DNA of 64,000 bases, from positions 62,001 through 126,000 of the forward strand of contig CAJJAW010000007.1 in NCBI GenBank assembly GCA_905182195.1, read 5' to 3'. This DNA is from Alphaproteobacteria bacterium UBA4588. GTDB taxonomy: Bacteria > Pseudomonadota > Alphaproteobacteria > Rhodobacterales > Rhodobacteraceae. The position numbers and the translations under genes are program-made. Positions 44,788-54,126 of this stretch are shown piece after piece. The notes beneath the pieces are model-generated. The model was not told the DNA's origin. It did not search any database and saw nothing but the letters and a program-made list of their open reading frames with translations. Numbering within the stretch: position 1 is the stretch's first letter; each line of letters opens with the position of its first letter.

Positions 44788-47073
44788 CTAGACAGCTGCT
44801 TGAAGCATAGACCAGACCCTCTGAGGGGTGAACGGCATATCAGCCCGCGTTACACCACTGCCCGCCAAAGCATCCATCACTGCGTTAGAGACTGCCGCCA
44901 TAGATCCAATGGTACCGGCTTCACCGCAGCCCTTCATGCCGATAGGATTGGCCGTAGAGGGCACCACAACAGAGTTGAACTCAAACATTGGAACATCCCC
45001 CGCGCGTGGCATGCCATAGTCCATGAAACTGGCGGTCAATAACTGGCCGTTCTCGTCATATACCACATGCTCCATCATCGCCTGGCCTAAGCCTTGCACC
45101 ACGCCACCATGAACCTGCCCCTCAACCAGCATCGGGTTGAGCAAATATCCGAAATCATCAACTATCACATAGCGCACAACATTGGATTGGCCAGTCTCTG
45201 GATCAATTTCCACTTCAGACACATGGGCCCCATTTGGGAAGCTCAGGTCATCCAGAGTAGCAGATTGGGTGACGTCCAGTAGATCTTGCTCCCCTTCGGT
45301 ACGAGCGAGATCCGCAGCATCAATCAGACTAAACACAATGTTTGAGCCACCAACCCTAAAGACCTCATCGTCAAAGCTGACAGAAGCTATATCCACATTA
45401 TGATATTGACCCAGAAACGCAGCATAGCGTTCGGTTAATGTCCTAACCAAAGCCAATGTGGCAGTGTTTTGCACTGTAGCGGACCGAGAGCCGCCCGTTC
45501 CGCCGCCAGTTGGAATTTTATCACTGTCACCTTGGATCACATTAATCATTTCAACGGGGAGCCCCGATTGATCGGCCAAGTACTGAGCATAAACTGTTTC
45601 ATGCCCCTGCCCATTAGATTGGGTGCCCACAAACAAATCTACCGTGCCGTCCTCATTGAATACTACACGTGAGGTTTCGGTAGGGTCACCAAGAATACTT
45701 TCAATGTAACAACAGAGGCCCATCCCACGCAGTAAACCCTTGGAGGCACTGTCCATACGACGCTTTTCAAAACCTGCCAAGTCGCATTTTTCGATCACCT
45801 TGTCCAAAACCTGATGAAAGTCCCCAACGTCATACCTAACTTTACTGGCTGTTTTATAAGGAAAGTTATCTGCTGAGATGAAGTTTTGCCGCCTGAAGCC
45901 CCAAGGATCACAGCCTAAAGACCGCGCAGCATAATCCATCACACGCTCCAAAACATAGATCGCCTCAGGACGCCCGGCGCCTCGATAGGCGTCTACTTGG
46001 GTTGTGTTGGTGTAAATTCCTGTCACCTGCAAATAAGCCACAGGTATATCATAAAGCCCAGTAAGCACCTTAGAAAATAGCTGGGTTTGGATCGGCTGAG
46101 CAAATTGACCAGAGTAAGCGCCCATATTGGCAAAAGTTTGTACTTGGTAACCAGTAATTTTTAAATCTGAATTTAGTGTTAAAGTGGCTGTTGATGTCAA
46201 ATCACGACCAGCGTTATCAGACAGCATCGCCTCAGATCTATCCGACATCCAGCGCACAGGCTTTCCAAGCATGCGGGTAGCTTGGGCAACCAAGAAATAC
46301 TCTGGATAGCTCATAGCCTTCATGCCAAAGCCACCGCCAACATCGGGGTTGGTAACACGAATTTCGCTTTCGGCCAATCCAAACATATTTGCCAGTTGCG
46401 TTTTTTGCGCCCAAACACCCTGACCATTCACACAAAGATGCAAACGGCCTTTTTCCAACTCCGCCCAACATCCACGAGGCTCCATTGAATTGCAAATGAT
46501 CCGGTTGTCGGCAATATCGAAACTCAGCACATGCGCCGCTTCAGATTTTGCAGTCTCCATTTGCACAAGATCACCCATCGCCCAATCAAATGCGACATTG
46601 TCGGGCGCCTTATCATGCAGAGACGCACCGCCCGGCTGCACGTCCATATGCGCTGGCAGATCTTCAATCTCAAGCCAGATCAGTTCAACCGCGGCACGTG
46701 CTTGAGCCAAAGTTTCTGCAAAAACCATGGCCACAGGTTCCCCCACAAAGCGCACCTTATCTTTGGCAAGCAAGAAACGATCTGTGTTGGGTGCCGTTTG
46801 GCCATCTTGATTTTTGAGCAGGCTAGCTTCCATTTTACCTATAATCCCAAAATCTTCCAAAACCTTAGAAGTCAGCACAAGCTGCACGCCAAGCGCTGCC
46901 TTGGCGGCCTCGACGTCCAAAGACTTTATGACACCATGCGCATAAGGCGAACGGAACACATACCCATGCAAAGCCGCCAAAGGCGCCGTATCATCCACAT
47001 AACGCCCCAAGCCCCTCAAAAAACGATCATCCTCACGCCGCTCAACAGATTGGCTTTTTCCAAACTTTTCCAC
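44788..47073 (-). CDS. Molybdenum hydroxylase large subunit, CoxL form II-like, orphan
   Basis: A 761-residue xanthine-dehydrogenase-family molybdopterin-binding subunit. The substrate loop reads DAYRGAGRPEAIYV, the AYRGAGR signature of form II CoxL rather than the AYxCSFR of true CO dehydrogenase. Mo-cofactor blocks NPDVGGGFGMKAM, GTQSNGQGHET and the C-terminal MKGCGEAGTIGSM with the base Glu are intact. Medium (FAD) and small (2Fe-2S) subunits are absent on both sides: a thioesterase lies downstream and a pseudogene upstream. It may use subunits encoded elsewhere. Substrate unknown. Confidence 0.9.
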   Translation of the reverse strand: MEKFGKSQSVERREDDRFLRGLGRYVDDTAPLAALHGYVFRSPYAHGVIKSLDVEAAKAALGVQLVLTSKVLEDFGIIGKMEASLLKNQDGQTAPNTDRFLLAKDKVRFVGEPVAMVFAETLAQARAAVELIWLEIEDLPAHMDVQPGGASLHDKAPDNVAFDWAMGDLVQMETAKSEAAHVLSFDIADNRIICNSMEPRGCWAELEKGRLHLCVNGQGVWAQKTQLANMFGLAESEIRVTNPDVGGGFGMKAMSYPEYFLVAQATRMLGKPVRWMSDRSEAMLSDNAGRDLTSTATLTLNSDLKITGYQVQTFANMGAYSGQFAQPIQTQLFSKVLTGLYDIPVAYLQVTGIYTNTTQVDAYRGAGRPEAIYVLERVMDYAARSLGCDPWGFRRQNFISADNFPYKTASKVRYDVGDFHQVLDKVIEKCDLAGFEKRRMDSASKGLLRGMGLCCYIESILGDPTETSRVVFNEDGTVDLFVGTQSNGQGHETVYAQYLADQSGLPVEMINVIQGDSDKIPTGGGTGGSRSATVQNTATLALVRTLTERYAAFLGQYHNVDIASVSFDDEVFRVGGSNIVFSLIDAADLARTEGEQDLLDVTQSATLDDLSFPNGAHVSEVEIDPETGQSNVVRYVIVDDFGYLLNPMLVEGQVHGGVVQGLGQAMMEHVVYDENGQLLTASFMDYGMPRAGDVPMFEFNSVVVPSTANPIGMKGCGEAGTIGSMAAVSNAVMDALAGSGVTRADMPFTPQRVWSMLQAAV

Positions 47074-47148
47074 GCATTATGCTCCTATTTTGCACGCAAC
47101 AATATCAAAGCCGCCTGCACTGTCCAGTGAATATAGCATTTTTTTAGT

Positions 47149-48087
47149 ATGTCAGTTTCAGACGCAACTGTCGATTTTGGCTATGAAAAGCTTCACCCAA
47201 CATTGGAGGCCATGATGCACAGTCATCTCACAAAAAATCAGTTATCAAAACCACAAAAGTGGCAATATTGGGTGATGGTCTTCTCCTCCCCATACCCGCG
47301 ATTTCTGTTGAAAAATCCCAGCTTGGCTAAACGAACTTGAAGCTATTGAACGTACTGGTTAGACAATGACTTGCCCTGGTCTTTAAATATCTACAAACGC
47401 ATCAATGCATAAGTAGTGATGCCCATACCTCATGAAATAGCTGCCCATCCTGCAATTTTAGATGTGGTCGAAAGCGTATTGGAGCCAGACATCCTGCTCT
47501 ATACATCTTGCTCTATTCCAAAGAGTTAATAATAAAAGAAAGTCAAACCAAATATGTTGTGACTATGCATCAAGACTTGGCCTATTGGGGCTTGGGCGAG
47601 ATTGACGGCAGTGCTACAGTCTAGCGCACCCTGTCGCCCGCAACCCAGGAAAGTGGTTGCATGTATTTCGTAAAAGGTGGCCACGAGAATCCAATCACTC
47701 CTCATGAAGACAGCTTTGATGAGTTGAACCTGCTCTCACGTGGCCAAAGCAGACAAAACCTGTGGCGCTTTGACAACCGGGGAGCTGAGCCTGCATCATG
47801 GGTTGATAATCCATGGCTATGGGCCAAATACCTCAGACGACCTCAGAATTGGCGTGGTGATCCGTTACATCAGCCCGCATGCCCAAAAGCCTGATAACGC
47901 TTGAGTTTATTGCGCCCCCCTGCGCAGTCAATGTGACACGAAAAATTTCAATCGCTGCGCACCACCAAAGGGCTTGATCCACTCAGGTAATATTATACAG
48001 TATGAGCAAATTCGAGAAGATCAAGCAAAGGTCATGATGGCCAGAGCCAGGGGCAACACTGCGATGTATTCACAATGGATCATGTAA
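47149..48087 (+). pseudogene. Phytanoyl-CoA dioxygenase (PhyH)-family oxygenase, decayed
   Basis: Conserved PhyH pieces appear in order but in shifting frames with stops: LDNDLPWSLNIYKRINA and PHEIAAHPAILDVVESVLEP near 47365-47505, the Fe(II) site TMHQDLAYWGLGEIDG (HxD at 47568-47576), a TAG at 47622 where Trp is expected, LSPATQESGCMYFVKGGHEN and DSFDELNLLSRGQS, then SLHHGLIIHGYGPNTSDD with the distal His, IGVVIRYISPHA, and finally GLIHSGNIIQYEQIREDQAK ending in TAA at 48085. Hence this was a full-length 2-oxoglutarate-dependent oxygenase. The N-terminal part from ATG 47149 is less certain. The last 13 bases overlap the HD oxygenase gene. Confidence 0.85.
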
Positions 48088-48683
48088 AATTCCGCGCGAT
48101 GAAAGATGGCGATGCGGCCGATTACGCCTTCCTGACAGAGCACGAAGTCGAATACACTAAAGGCACAGCCAACAGGCTTCTCAAAGCTCTGGTTGGGCTT
48201 GATGAGAGCCTCTCAGGGTATCAGGTCTCCCGGCTGGGTCACTCGCTGCAATCAGCAACCCGTGCCGAACGCGATGGTGCAGACATAGATTGGATAGTCT
48301 CAACACTTCTGCATGATATCGGCGATATTTTTGCGCCCTATAACCATGATGAATATGCTGCGACTATTCTGCGGCCCTTTGTACGTGAACAATGCAGCTG
48401 GGTTGTGGAAAAGCATGGAGACTTCCAGATGGTTTATTATGGCCAACATGTGGGCGCCAACCCAGACAAACGCGAAAACTATCGCGGACATATCTATTTT
48501 GACGACTGTGCAACCTTTTGCGAACGCTGGGATCAAAACAGCTTTGATCCTGAGTATGACACCCTACCCATAGGCCATTTTAAGGCGCTTGTGCAGGAGG
48601 TTTTTGCCCGCCAAGCCTACGATCCAGAGGTTATTCGCCCTGGGGCCCGTGAACCGCTGATGCGTCAACCCGCACAGTTGTAA
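48075..48683 (+). CDS. HD-domain oxygenase-like protein (PhnZ-related)
   Basis: A 202-residue HD-superfamily protein. Probable metal ligands are His56 ([12 protein letters not shown]), His80-Asp81 (STLLHDIGD), His91, His114 (EKHGDFQ) and Asp153 (CERWDQ), the spacing of the mixed-valent diiron oxygenases such as PhnZ. PhnZ works after the PhyH-type oxygenase PhnY in 2-aminoethylphosphonate breakdown; here the neighbouring PhyH gene is a pseudogene and overlaps the start. The actual substrate is unknown. A later start at Met9 (48099) is possible. The reading frame is intact with good conservation. Confidence 0.82.
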   Translation: MDHVKFRAMKDGDAADYAFLTEHEVEYTKGTANRLLKALVGLDESLSGYQVSRLGHSLQSATRAERDGADIDWIVSTLLHDIGDIFAPYNHDEYAATILRPFVREQCSWVVEKHGDFQMVYYGQHVGANPDKRENYRGHIYFDDCATFCERWDQNSFDPEYDTLPIGHFKALVQEVFARQAYDPEVIRPGAREPLMRQPAQL

Positions 48684-48748
48684 GTCAAGGGCTTTTACTC
48701 GCTTCTAGAAATGGGTATTCGAGTATAAATTCGAAGGGTACCTATCAA

Positions 48749-51676
48749 ATGGCTATGGAAAAATTTAACGCGTCAGAAGCTGAAGATCGCCTATATAAAA
48801 CATGGGAGGCTGCGGGCTGCTTTACGGCTGGTGCAAACGCTAAGCCTGGGGCTTCGAGCTATTGCATTATGATCCCACCACCGAATGTGACTGGCGTGCT
48901 GCATATGGGCCATGCCTTCAACAACACATTGCAAGATATACTGGTGCGCTGGCACCGAATGCGAGGTTTCGACACCCTTTGGCAAGCCGGCACAGATCAC
49001 GCGGGCATTGCTACCCAGATGGTTGTGGAACGGCAATTGGCCGAGACCCATCAACCGGGCCGAGTTGAATTGGGTCGTGAAAAATTTCTAGAGAAGATTT
49101 GGGAGTGGAAAGAACACTCTGGTAGCACGATTGTGAACCAACTCAAGCGGCTTGGCGCCTCTTGTGATTGGGACCGGACCGCCTTCACCATGGCCGGCGC
49201 GCAGGGGGACACCCGCGTGGGCCATGAAAACAGTCCGAATTTTCATGATGCGGTGATAAAAGTTTTTGTTGAGATGTACAACAAAGGCCTGATCTATCGC
49301 GGCAAACGTCTGGTAAATTGGGACCCATATTTTGAAACAGCCATTTCCGATTTGGAAGTGGAGAATATCGAAGTGGCCGGGCATATGTGGCATTTCAAAT
49401 ATCCACTGGCTGGCGGCGTCATCTATACCTATATCGAAAAAAACGAAGACGGGGAAATCACGCTTGAAGAAGAACGGGATTATATCTCCATTGCCACCAC
49501 CAGACCTGAAACCATGTTGGGCGATGGGGCTGTAGCCGTGCATCCTTCTGACGCGCGTTACGCACCAATCGTAGGCATGCTGTGCGAAATTCCAGTAGGT
49601 CCCAAGGCCCAGCGTCGCTTGATCCCGATCATCGCCGATGAATATCCGGATAAGGACTTTGGATCAGGAGCGGTGAAAATCACCGGTGCGCATGATTTCA
49701 ACGACTACCAAGTCGCCAAACGCGGCGGCATACCGATGTATAATCTGATGGACACCAAAGCCAATCTGCGCGCCGATGGCCTCCCCTATGTGGAACAAGC
49801 CGCAACCGCACAGCGCATTGCCAATGGTGAGGAAAGCTTTGATGTGGCCAAAATCGCCGCAATGAACCTGGTGCCAGAAGACTACCGCGGCATGGACCGC
49901 TTTGAAGCACGCAAAAAAATTGTGGCCGACATCACCGCCGAAGGACTGGCGGTGATGGAAGTTTTTACTGTCACTGATGCCGAAGGCGTTGAGAGCACCA
50001 ACCATCAACCTATGATCGAGAACAAGCCCATCATGCAGCCGTTTGGCGACCGCTCCAAAGTGGTGATTGAGCCTATGCTCACCGACCAATGGTTTGTCGA
50101 CACGACCAAGATTGTAGAGCCGGCCCTAGAGGCGGTGCGCGATGGCACGGTTAAAGTGCTGCCAGAGTCGGAAAAGAAGGTCTATTATCATTGGTTGGAA
50201 AATATTGAGCCTTGGTGCATCTCGCGGCAATTGTGGTGGGGGCATCAAATTCCTGTGTGGTTTGATGCCTCTGGCGCGCAATATTGCGCCGTTACCGAAG
50301 CCGAAGCGCAAAAGCTGGCCGGTCCTGATGCCGTTCTGACCCGTGATCCAGACGTGCTTGATACATGGTTCTCCTCTGGCCTTTGGCCCATTGGCACATT
50401 GGGCTGGACTGGCGATGCAGAGACCGATGCGCAAAACGATATGCTGAAACGCTTTTTTCCGACCTCAGATCTGATCACCGGCTCTGACATTCTATTTTTC
50501 TGGGTCGCACGTATGATGATGATGCAACTGGCTGTGGTGGACAAGATACCGTTCAACACCATCTACCTGCATGGTTTGGTGCGTGATGCCAAAGGCAAAA
50601 AAATGAGCAAATCTACTGGCAACGTGGTGGATCCTCTGGAAATCATCGATGAATTCGGTGCGGATGCTCTGCGCTTTACCAATGCCTCGATGGCATCTCT
50701 CGGGGGCGTATTGAAGCTGGATATGCAACGCATTGCTGGATACCGCAATTTTGGCACCAAGCTTTGGAACGCCTGTTCTTTTGCGGAATATAACGAAGCC
50801 TTCCAGCACCGCAGCGATGCGATGCCCTCACCAAAGTTGGCCCTTAACAAATGGATCATTGGCGAAGTGGGTCGGGTTCGGGTTGCGGTAGATGCGGCCC
50901 TTGATGGTTACCGCTTCAATGACGCCGCCTCCGCGCTTTATGCCTTCGTTTGGGGATCGGTTTGTGATCGCTATCTTGAGCTGTCCAAACCAATCCTAAA
51001 GGGTGAACATTCCAGTGGAGCAGCCAGCCGATTGGAGACGCAAACCACTCTGGCTTGGGTGCTTGAGCAAAGCATGACGCTGCTGCACCCGATCATGCCC
51101 TTCATCACCGAAGAGCTTTGGGGCATCACTGCTACACGCGACACCATGCTGGTGCATCAAGATTGGCCAAGCTACGGGCTAGAGCTGGTCGATGAGGCCG
51201 CCACAACCGAGATCAGCTGGGCCATAGCATTGATTGATGCCATCCGTTCAGCACGCGCGCAGATGAATGTGCCAGCCGGTGCAAAAGTGCCTTTGGTACA
51301 AGTGCAAAATGATGCCGCAGGCAGCAAGGCATTGGCTGCCAATATGGCACAGATCCGCCAAATGGCTAGGATCACAGAAGTAACCATCGCTGCAGAAATG
51401 CCGAAAGGTGCTATCACAGTTTCGGCACCGCATGCCACCTTTGGCCTGCCATTAGCCGATATCATCGACGTGGCTGCCGAGAAGGCGCGGCTCGAAAAGA
51501 ATATGGGGAAAATGGCCAAGGAGCTGGGCGGTTTGCGCGGCCGTTTGAACAATCCCAAATTTGCAGCCTCCGCCCCACCGGAAGTTTTAGCCGAAACACA
51601 GGCCAATTTGGCAGCCCGTGAAGAGGAAGAGCAAAAACTGTCGGAAGCCTTGGCACGATTGGCAGAAATCGTTTAA
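48749..51676 (+). CDS. valS: Valyl-tRNA synthetase
   Basis: Class I aminoacyl-tRNA synthetase charging tRNA-Val, with an editing domain against threonine. The 975-residue protein has the HIGH-type motif [13 protein letters not shown] at about 49-61, editing-domain block [17 protein letters not shown], and [14 protein letters not shown] (KMSKS) at about 612-625. The C-terminal 65 residues form the coiled coil that grips the tRNA. Intact over 2.9 kb. Confidence 0.98.
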   Translation: MAMEKFNASEAEDRLYKTWEAAGCFTAGANAKPGASSYCIMIPPPNVTGVLHMGHAFNNTLQDILVRWHRMRGFDTLWQAGTDHAGIATQMVVERQLAETHQPGRVELGREKFLEKIWEWKEHSGSTIVNQLKRLGASCDWDRTAFTMAGAQGDTRVGHENSPNFHDAVIKVFVEMYNKGLIYRGKRLVNWDPYFETAISDLEVENIEVAGHMWHFKYPLAGGVIYTYIEKNEDGEITLEEERDYISIATTRPETMLGDGAVAVHPSDARYAPIVGMLCEIPVGPKAQRRLIPIIADEYPDKDFGSGAVKITGAHDFNDYQVAKRGGIPMYNLMDTKANLRADGLPYVEQAATAQRIANGEESFDVAKIAAMNLVPEDYRGMDRFEARKKIVADITAEGLAVMEVFTVTDAEGVESTNHQPMIENKPIMQPFGDRSKVVIEPMLTDQWFVDTTKIVEPALEAVRDGTVKVLPESEKKVYYHWLENIEPWCISRQLWWGHQIPVWFDASGAQYCAVTEAEAQKLAGPDAVLTRDPDVLDTWFSSGLWPIGTLGWTGDAETDAQNDMLKRFFPTSDLITGSDILFFWVARMMMMQLAVVDKIPFNTIYLHGLVRDAKGKKMSKSTGNVVDPLEIIDEFGADALRFTNASMASLGGVLKLDMQRIAGYRNFGTKLWNACSFAEYNEAFQHRSDAMPSPKLALNKWIIGEVGRVRVAVDAALDGYRFNDAASALYAFVWGSVCDRYLELSKPILKGEHSSGAASRLETQTTLAWVLEQSMTLLHPIMPFITEELWGITATRDTMLVHQDWPSYGLELVDEAATTEISWAIALIDAIRSARAQMNVPAGAKVPLVQVQNDAAGSKALAANMAQIRQMARITEVTIAAEMPKGAITVSAPHATFGLPLADIIDVAAEKARLEKNMGKMAKELGGLRGRLNNPKFAASAPPEVLAETQANLAAREEEEQKLSEALARLAEIV

Positions 51677-51744
51677 TCTGAAATATTAATACCTACCAAA
51701 ATGCTGAGGAAACATACAAATGGCAAAGATCACAACTGACAGCA

Positions 51745-52830
51745 TTGGCCGAAACCTTGCCCTCGACTGTGCCCTTTGTCGGGCCGGAAACCCAAGAGCG
51801 GGCAATGGGCCAGGAGTTTGTCGCGCGTTTGGGGGCCAATGAAAGTGTCTTTGGCCCCTCTCCACGCGCAATTGCAGCCATGGTGCAGGCCGCGGGTGAG
51901 GTTTGGAAATACGGCGATCCAGAAAATTATGACCTGCGCCAAGCCCTTGCGGCACATCACAGCATTGATCCCGGCCATATTATAGTTGGGGAGGGGATCG
52001 ATGGGCTACTGTCCTATCTCGTGCGCCTCTTGGTAGATCCTGGAACGCCAGTGGTCGCCTCCAAAGGCGGCTACCCCACCTTTAATTACCACGTTTCAGG
52101 CTATGGCGGCGTGTTGCATATGGTGCCCTATGCTGCCGACCATGAAGATCCTGTGGCCCTCATCGCCAAAGCCCGGGACGTCTCAGCAAAAATGGTCTAT
52201 TTAGCCAATCCTGACAATCCAATGGGCAGTTGGCACAGCGCTGATAAGGTACAGGACTTGATTGATGCAATGCCAGACACAACGCTTCTGGTACTGGATG
52301 AGGCCTATGTGGAACTTGCGCCGGCGGGCACGGCGCCTGTGTTGCGGCCCGAGACGGAAAATGTAATCCGCATGCGTACCTTCTCAAAAGCCTACGGCAT
52401 GGCAGGCGCACGGGTGGGCTACGCGATTGGGCCGAAGTCCTTGATCACCGCCTTTGACAAGCTGCGCAATCATTTTGGCATGTCACGTATTTCGCAAGCT
52501 GGAGCCTTGGCCGCTCTCGCCGATCAAAACTATTTCAACTCAGTTGTAGAAAACGTGGCCCAAAGCCGCCGGCAGATCATTGAGATCGCCGAGAGCAATG
52601 ATCTGAGCGCTCTGCCCTCTGCTGCCAACTTTGTAGCCATTGACTGTGGCAGAGATGGGGATTTCGCTCGCGCTGTGCTGAGCCATATGGTGGCCAATGG
52701 TATTTTCATTCGCATGCCCGCCATAGCGCCGATGGACAGATGCATCAGGGTATCTTGTGGAGACGCCGCCGCGATGGCGGCCTTCGCGCAAGCCTTACCA
52801 CTTGCGCTTGAAGCCGCCCGAAGCGCCTAG
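51745..52830 (+). CDS. HisC-like histidinol-phosphate aminotransferase, disturbed N-terminus
   Basis: PLP fold-type I aminotransferase, 361 residues as drawn from a TTG. Blocks are ARLGANESVFGPSP, VWKYGDPENYDLRQALA, VLDEAYVEL and MRTFSKAYGMAGARVGYAIG with the PLP lysine. A well-placed ribosome-binding site (GAGGA) and ATG lie at 51708-51722, but that ATG is one frame off. Removing one base at about 51730-51733 would give an N-terminus MAKI-QLTALAETLPS, which looks natural. So the true start is probably ATG 51720 and the copy has a +1 frameshift or a sequence error. It ends sharing CTAG with the convergent gene. It lies outside the his cluster, so the true substrate is open. Confidence 0.82.
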   Translation: MAETLPSTVPFVGPETQERAMGQEFVARLGANESVFGPSPRAIAAMVQAAGEVWKYGDPENYDLRQALAAHHSIDPGHIIVGEGIDGLLSYLVRLLVDPGTPVVASKGGYPTFNYHVSGYGGVLHMVPYAADHEDPVALIAKARDVSAKMVYLANPDNPMGSWHSADKVQDLIDAMPDTTLLVLDEAYVELAPAGTAPVLRPETENVIRMRTFSKAYGMAGARVGYAIGPKSLITAFDKLRNHFGMSRISQAGALAALADQNYFNSVVENVAQSRRQIIEIAESNDLSALPSAANFVAIDCGRDGDFARAVLSHMVANGIFIRMPAIAPMDRCIRVSCGDAAAMAAFAQALPLALEAARSA

Positions 52831-54023
52831 GCTGCGGCCAAGGCCCGCGCTGCGGCATCCAATCCATCCGGACCATACGGGATATCCAAAGCAATCAAGC
52901 CCGCCTGAATAGAGCCAAGCGTGCCCATGATCATCTGTGCATTCACATGGCCCATATGGCCAATGCGGAAAAAGCCATCGGCATTTGGATCTTCGGGCGT
53001 TGCCATGTTTAAGCCAATACCCAAAGTCAAACCTGCTTGGTGCTCGGTCCAGCGGCGCAATCTCGTGCCGTCTGGGGTGCCGATGGCCAAGGCTGTCACG
53101 GCACGGCTGCGCAAGGCCGGATCAGCAATATTCATCGTAAGAGGCCCACCTTCGCCCCAGGCGGAACAGGCCGCCCAAACTGCGCAGGCCAAAGCCTCAT
53201 GGCGCGCCCAAATCTGTGGCAACTCTTCTTCGCGGATCATATCCAAGGCTTCACGCAGACCAAGCAAATGCTGCGTGGGGGCCGTACCACAGAAGTATTT
53301 ATAGTAATTATCAGGCTCAACTCTTGGGTTCCAATCCCAATAGGCGCTTACTCGCTCCATAGCATTGCGCACCGCTCCGGCTTTTTCTGAGAAAAAGACG
53401 AAAGCAATACCGGGCGGGGTCATTAAGCCCTTTTGGCAGGCAGAGACCATAACATCGACGCCCCAGTCATCCATTCTAAACTCGTCACAGCCGAGGCTTG
53501 CAATGCAATCTACCATCAACAGAGCGTTGTGGCCGCTGGCGTCTATCGCACCGCGCAGGGCTAAAATATCATTGCGCACTGAGGTTGACGTGTCCACATG
53601 CACCGCCATCACAGCTTTGATCCGACCGGAGGTATCGGCGCGCAAATGATCGCGTACCTGGTCAAATTCTATGGTGTCTTGGCCACCAAAATCTATAGTT
53701 TCAACCTCGACGCCAAGACTGCTGGCCATCTCGCCCCAGCCCACGCAGAACCGGCCCGTTGCCAGAACCAAAACCGTATCGCCTGCCGCCAAGATATTGG
53801 AGACTGCAGCCTCCCAAGCCCCATGGCCATTTGCGACATAAATCACCGCATTGCCCAGTGTGCCTGCCACATATTTTAAATCTGGAATCAAACTGTGGGT
53901 CATCTCTATAAGACCACCCTCATAGATATTCGGGCAAGGTTGATGCATGGCTTGAAGCACGCGATCCGGCATAACCGACGGACCAGGAATTGCGAGATGT
54001 TGGCGGCCTTGAGAAAGTGACAT
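52827..54023 (-). CDS. Class V aminotransferase, serine/alanine-glyoxylate type
   Basis: PLP enzyme of 398 residues from ATG 54023, transferring the amino group of serine or alanine to glyoxylate or a related acceptor. Start LAIPGPSVMPDRVLQAMHQP matches the SgaA/AGXT group, and the PLP lysine lies in VMVSACQKGLMTPPGIAFVF. The frame is open to 54080 without family similarity. In serine-cycle or photorespiratory metabolism this enzyme makes hydroxypyruvate and glycine; no partner genes are adjacent. Confidence 0.9.
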   Translation of the reverse strand: MSLSQGRQHLAIPGPSVMPDRVLQAMHQPCPNIYEGGLIEMTHSLIPDLKYVAGTLGNAVIYVANGHGAWEAAVSNILAAGDTVLVLATGRFCVGWGEMASSLGVEVETIDFGGQDTIEFDQVRDHLRADTSGRIKAVMAVHVDTSTSVRNDILALRGAIDASGHNALLMVDCIASLGCDEFRMDDWGVDVMVSACQKGLMTPPGIAFVFFSEKAGAVRNAMERVSAYWDWNPRVEPDNYYKYFCGTAPTQHLLGLREALDMIREEELPQIWARHEALACAVWAACSAWGEGGPLTMNIADPALRSRAVTALAIGTPDGTRLRRWTEHQAGLTLGIGLNMATPEDPNADGFFRIGHMGHVNAQMIMGTLGSIQAGLIALDIPYGPDGLDAAARALAAA

Positions 54024-54126
54024 GATGTAAAACCTATAATATGATATAGACTCGATATTCGCGGTTACCGGCCAGGTCAACTGTCCATCCCTTGCAGGGG
54101 ACCAGACAAAGCACTAACAGGCCATT

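Noticed and set aside
46531-47130. 199-codon plus-strand ORF
   Set aside because: Lies antisense to the well-supported CoxL-like gene; composition is that of a shadow frame.
47661-47894. 77-codon ORF as an independent gene
   Set aside because: Its first half is a fragment of the PhyH pseudogene and its second half is the same region read in the wrong frame.
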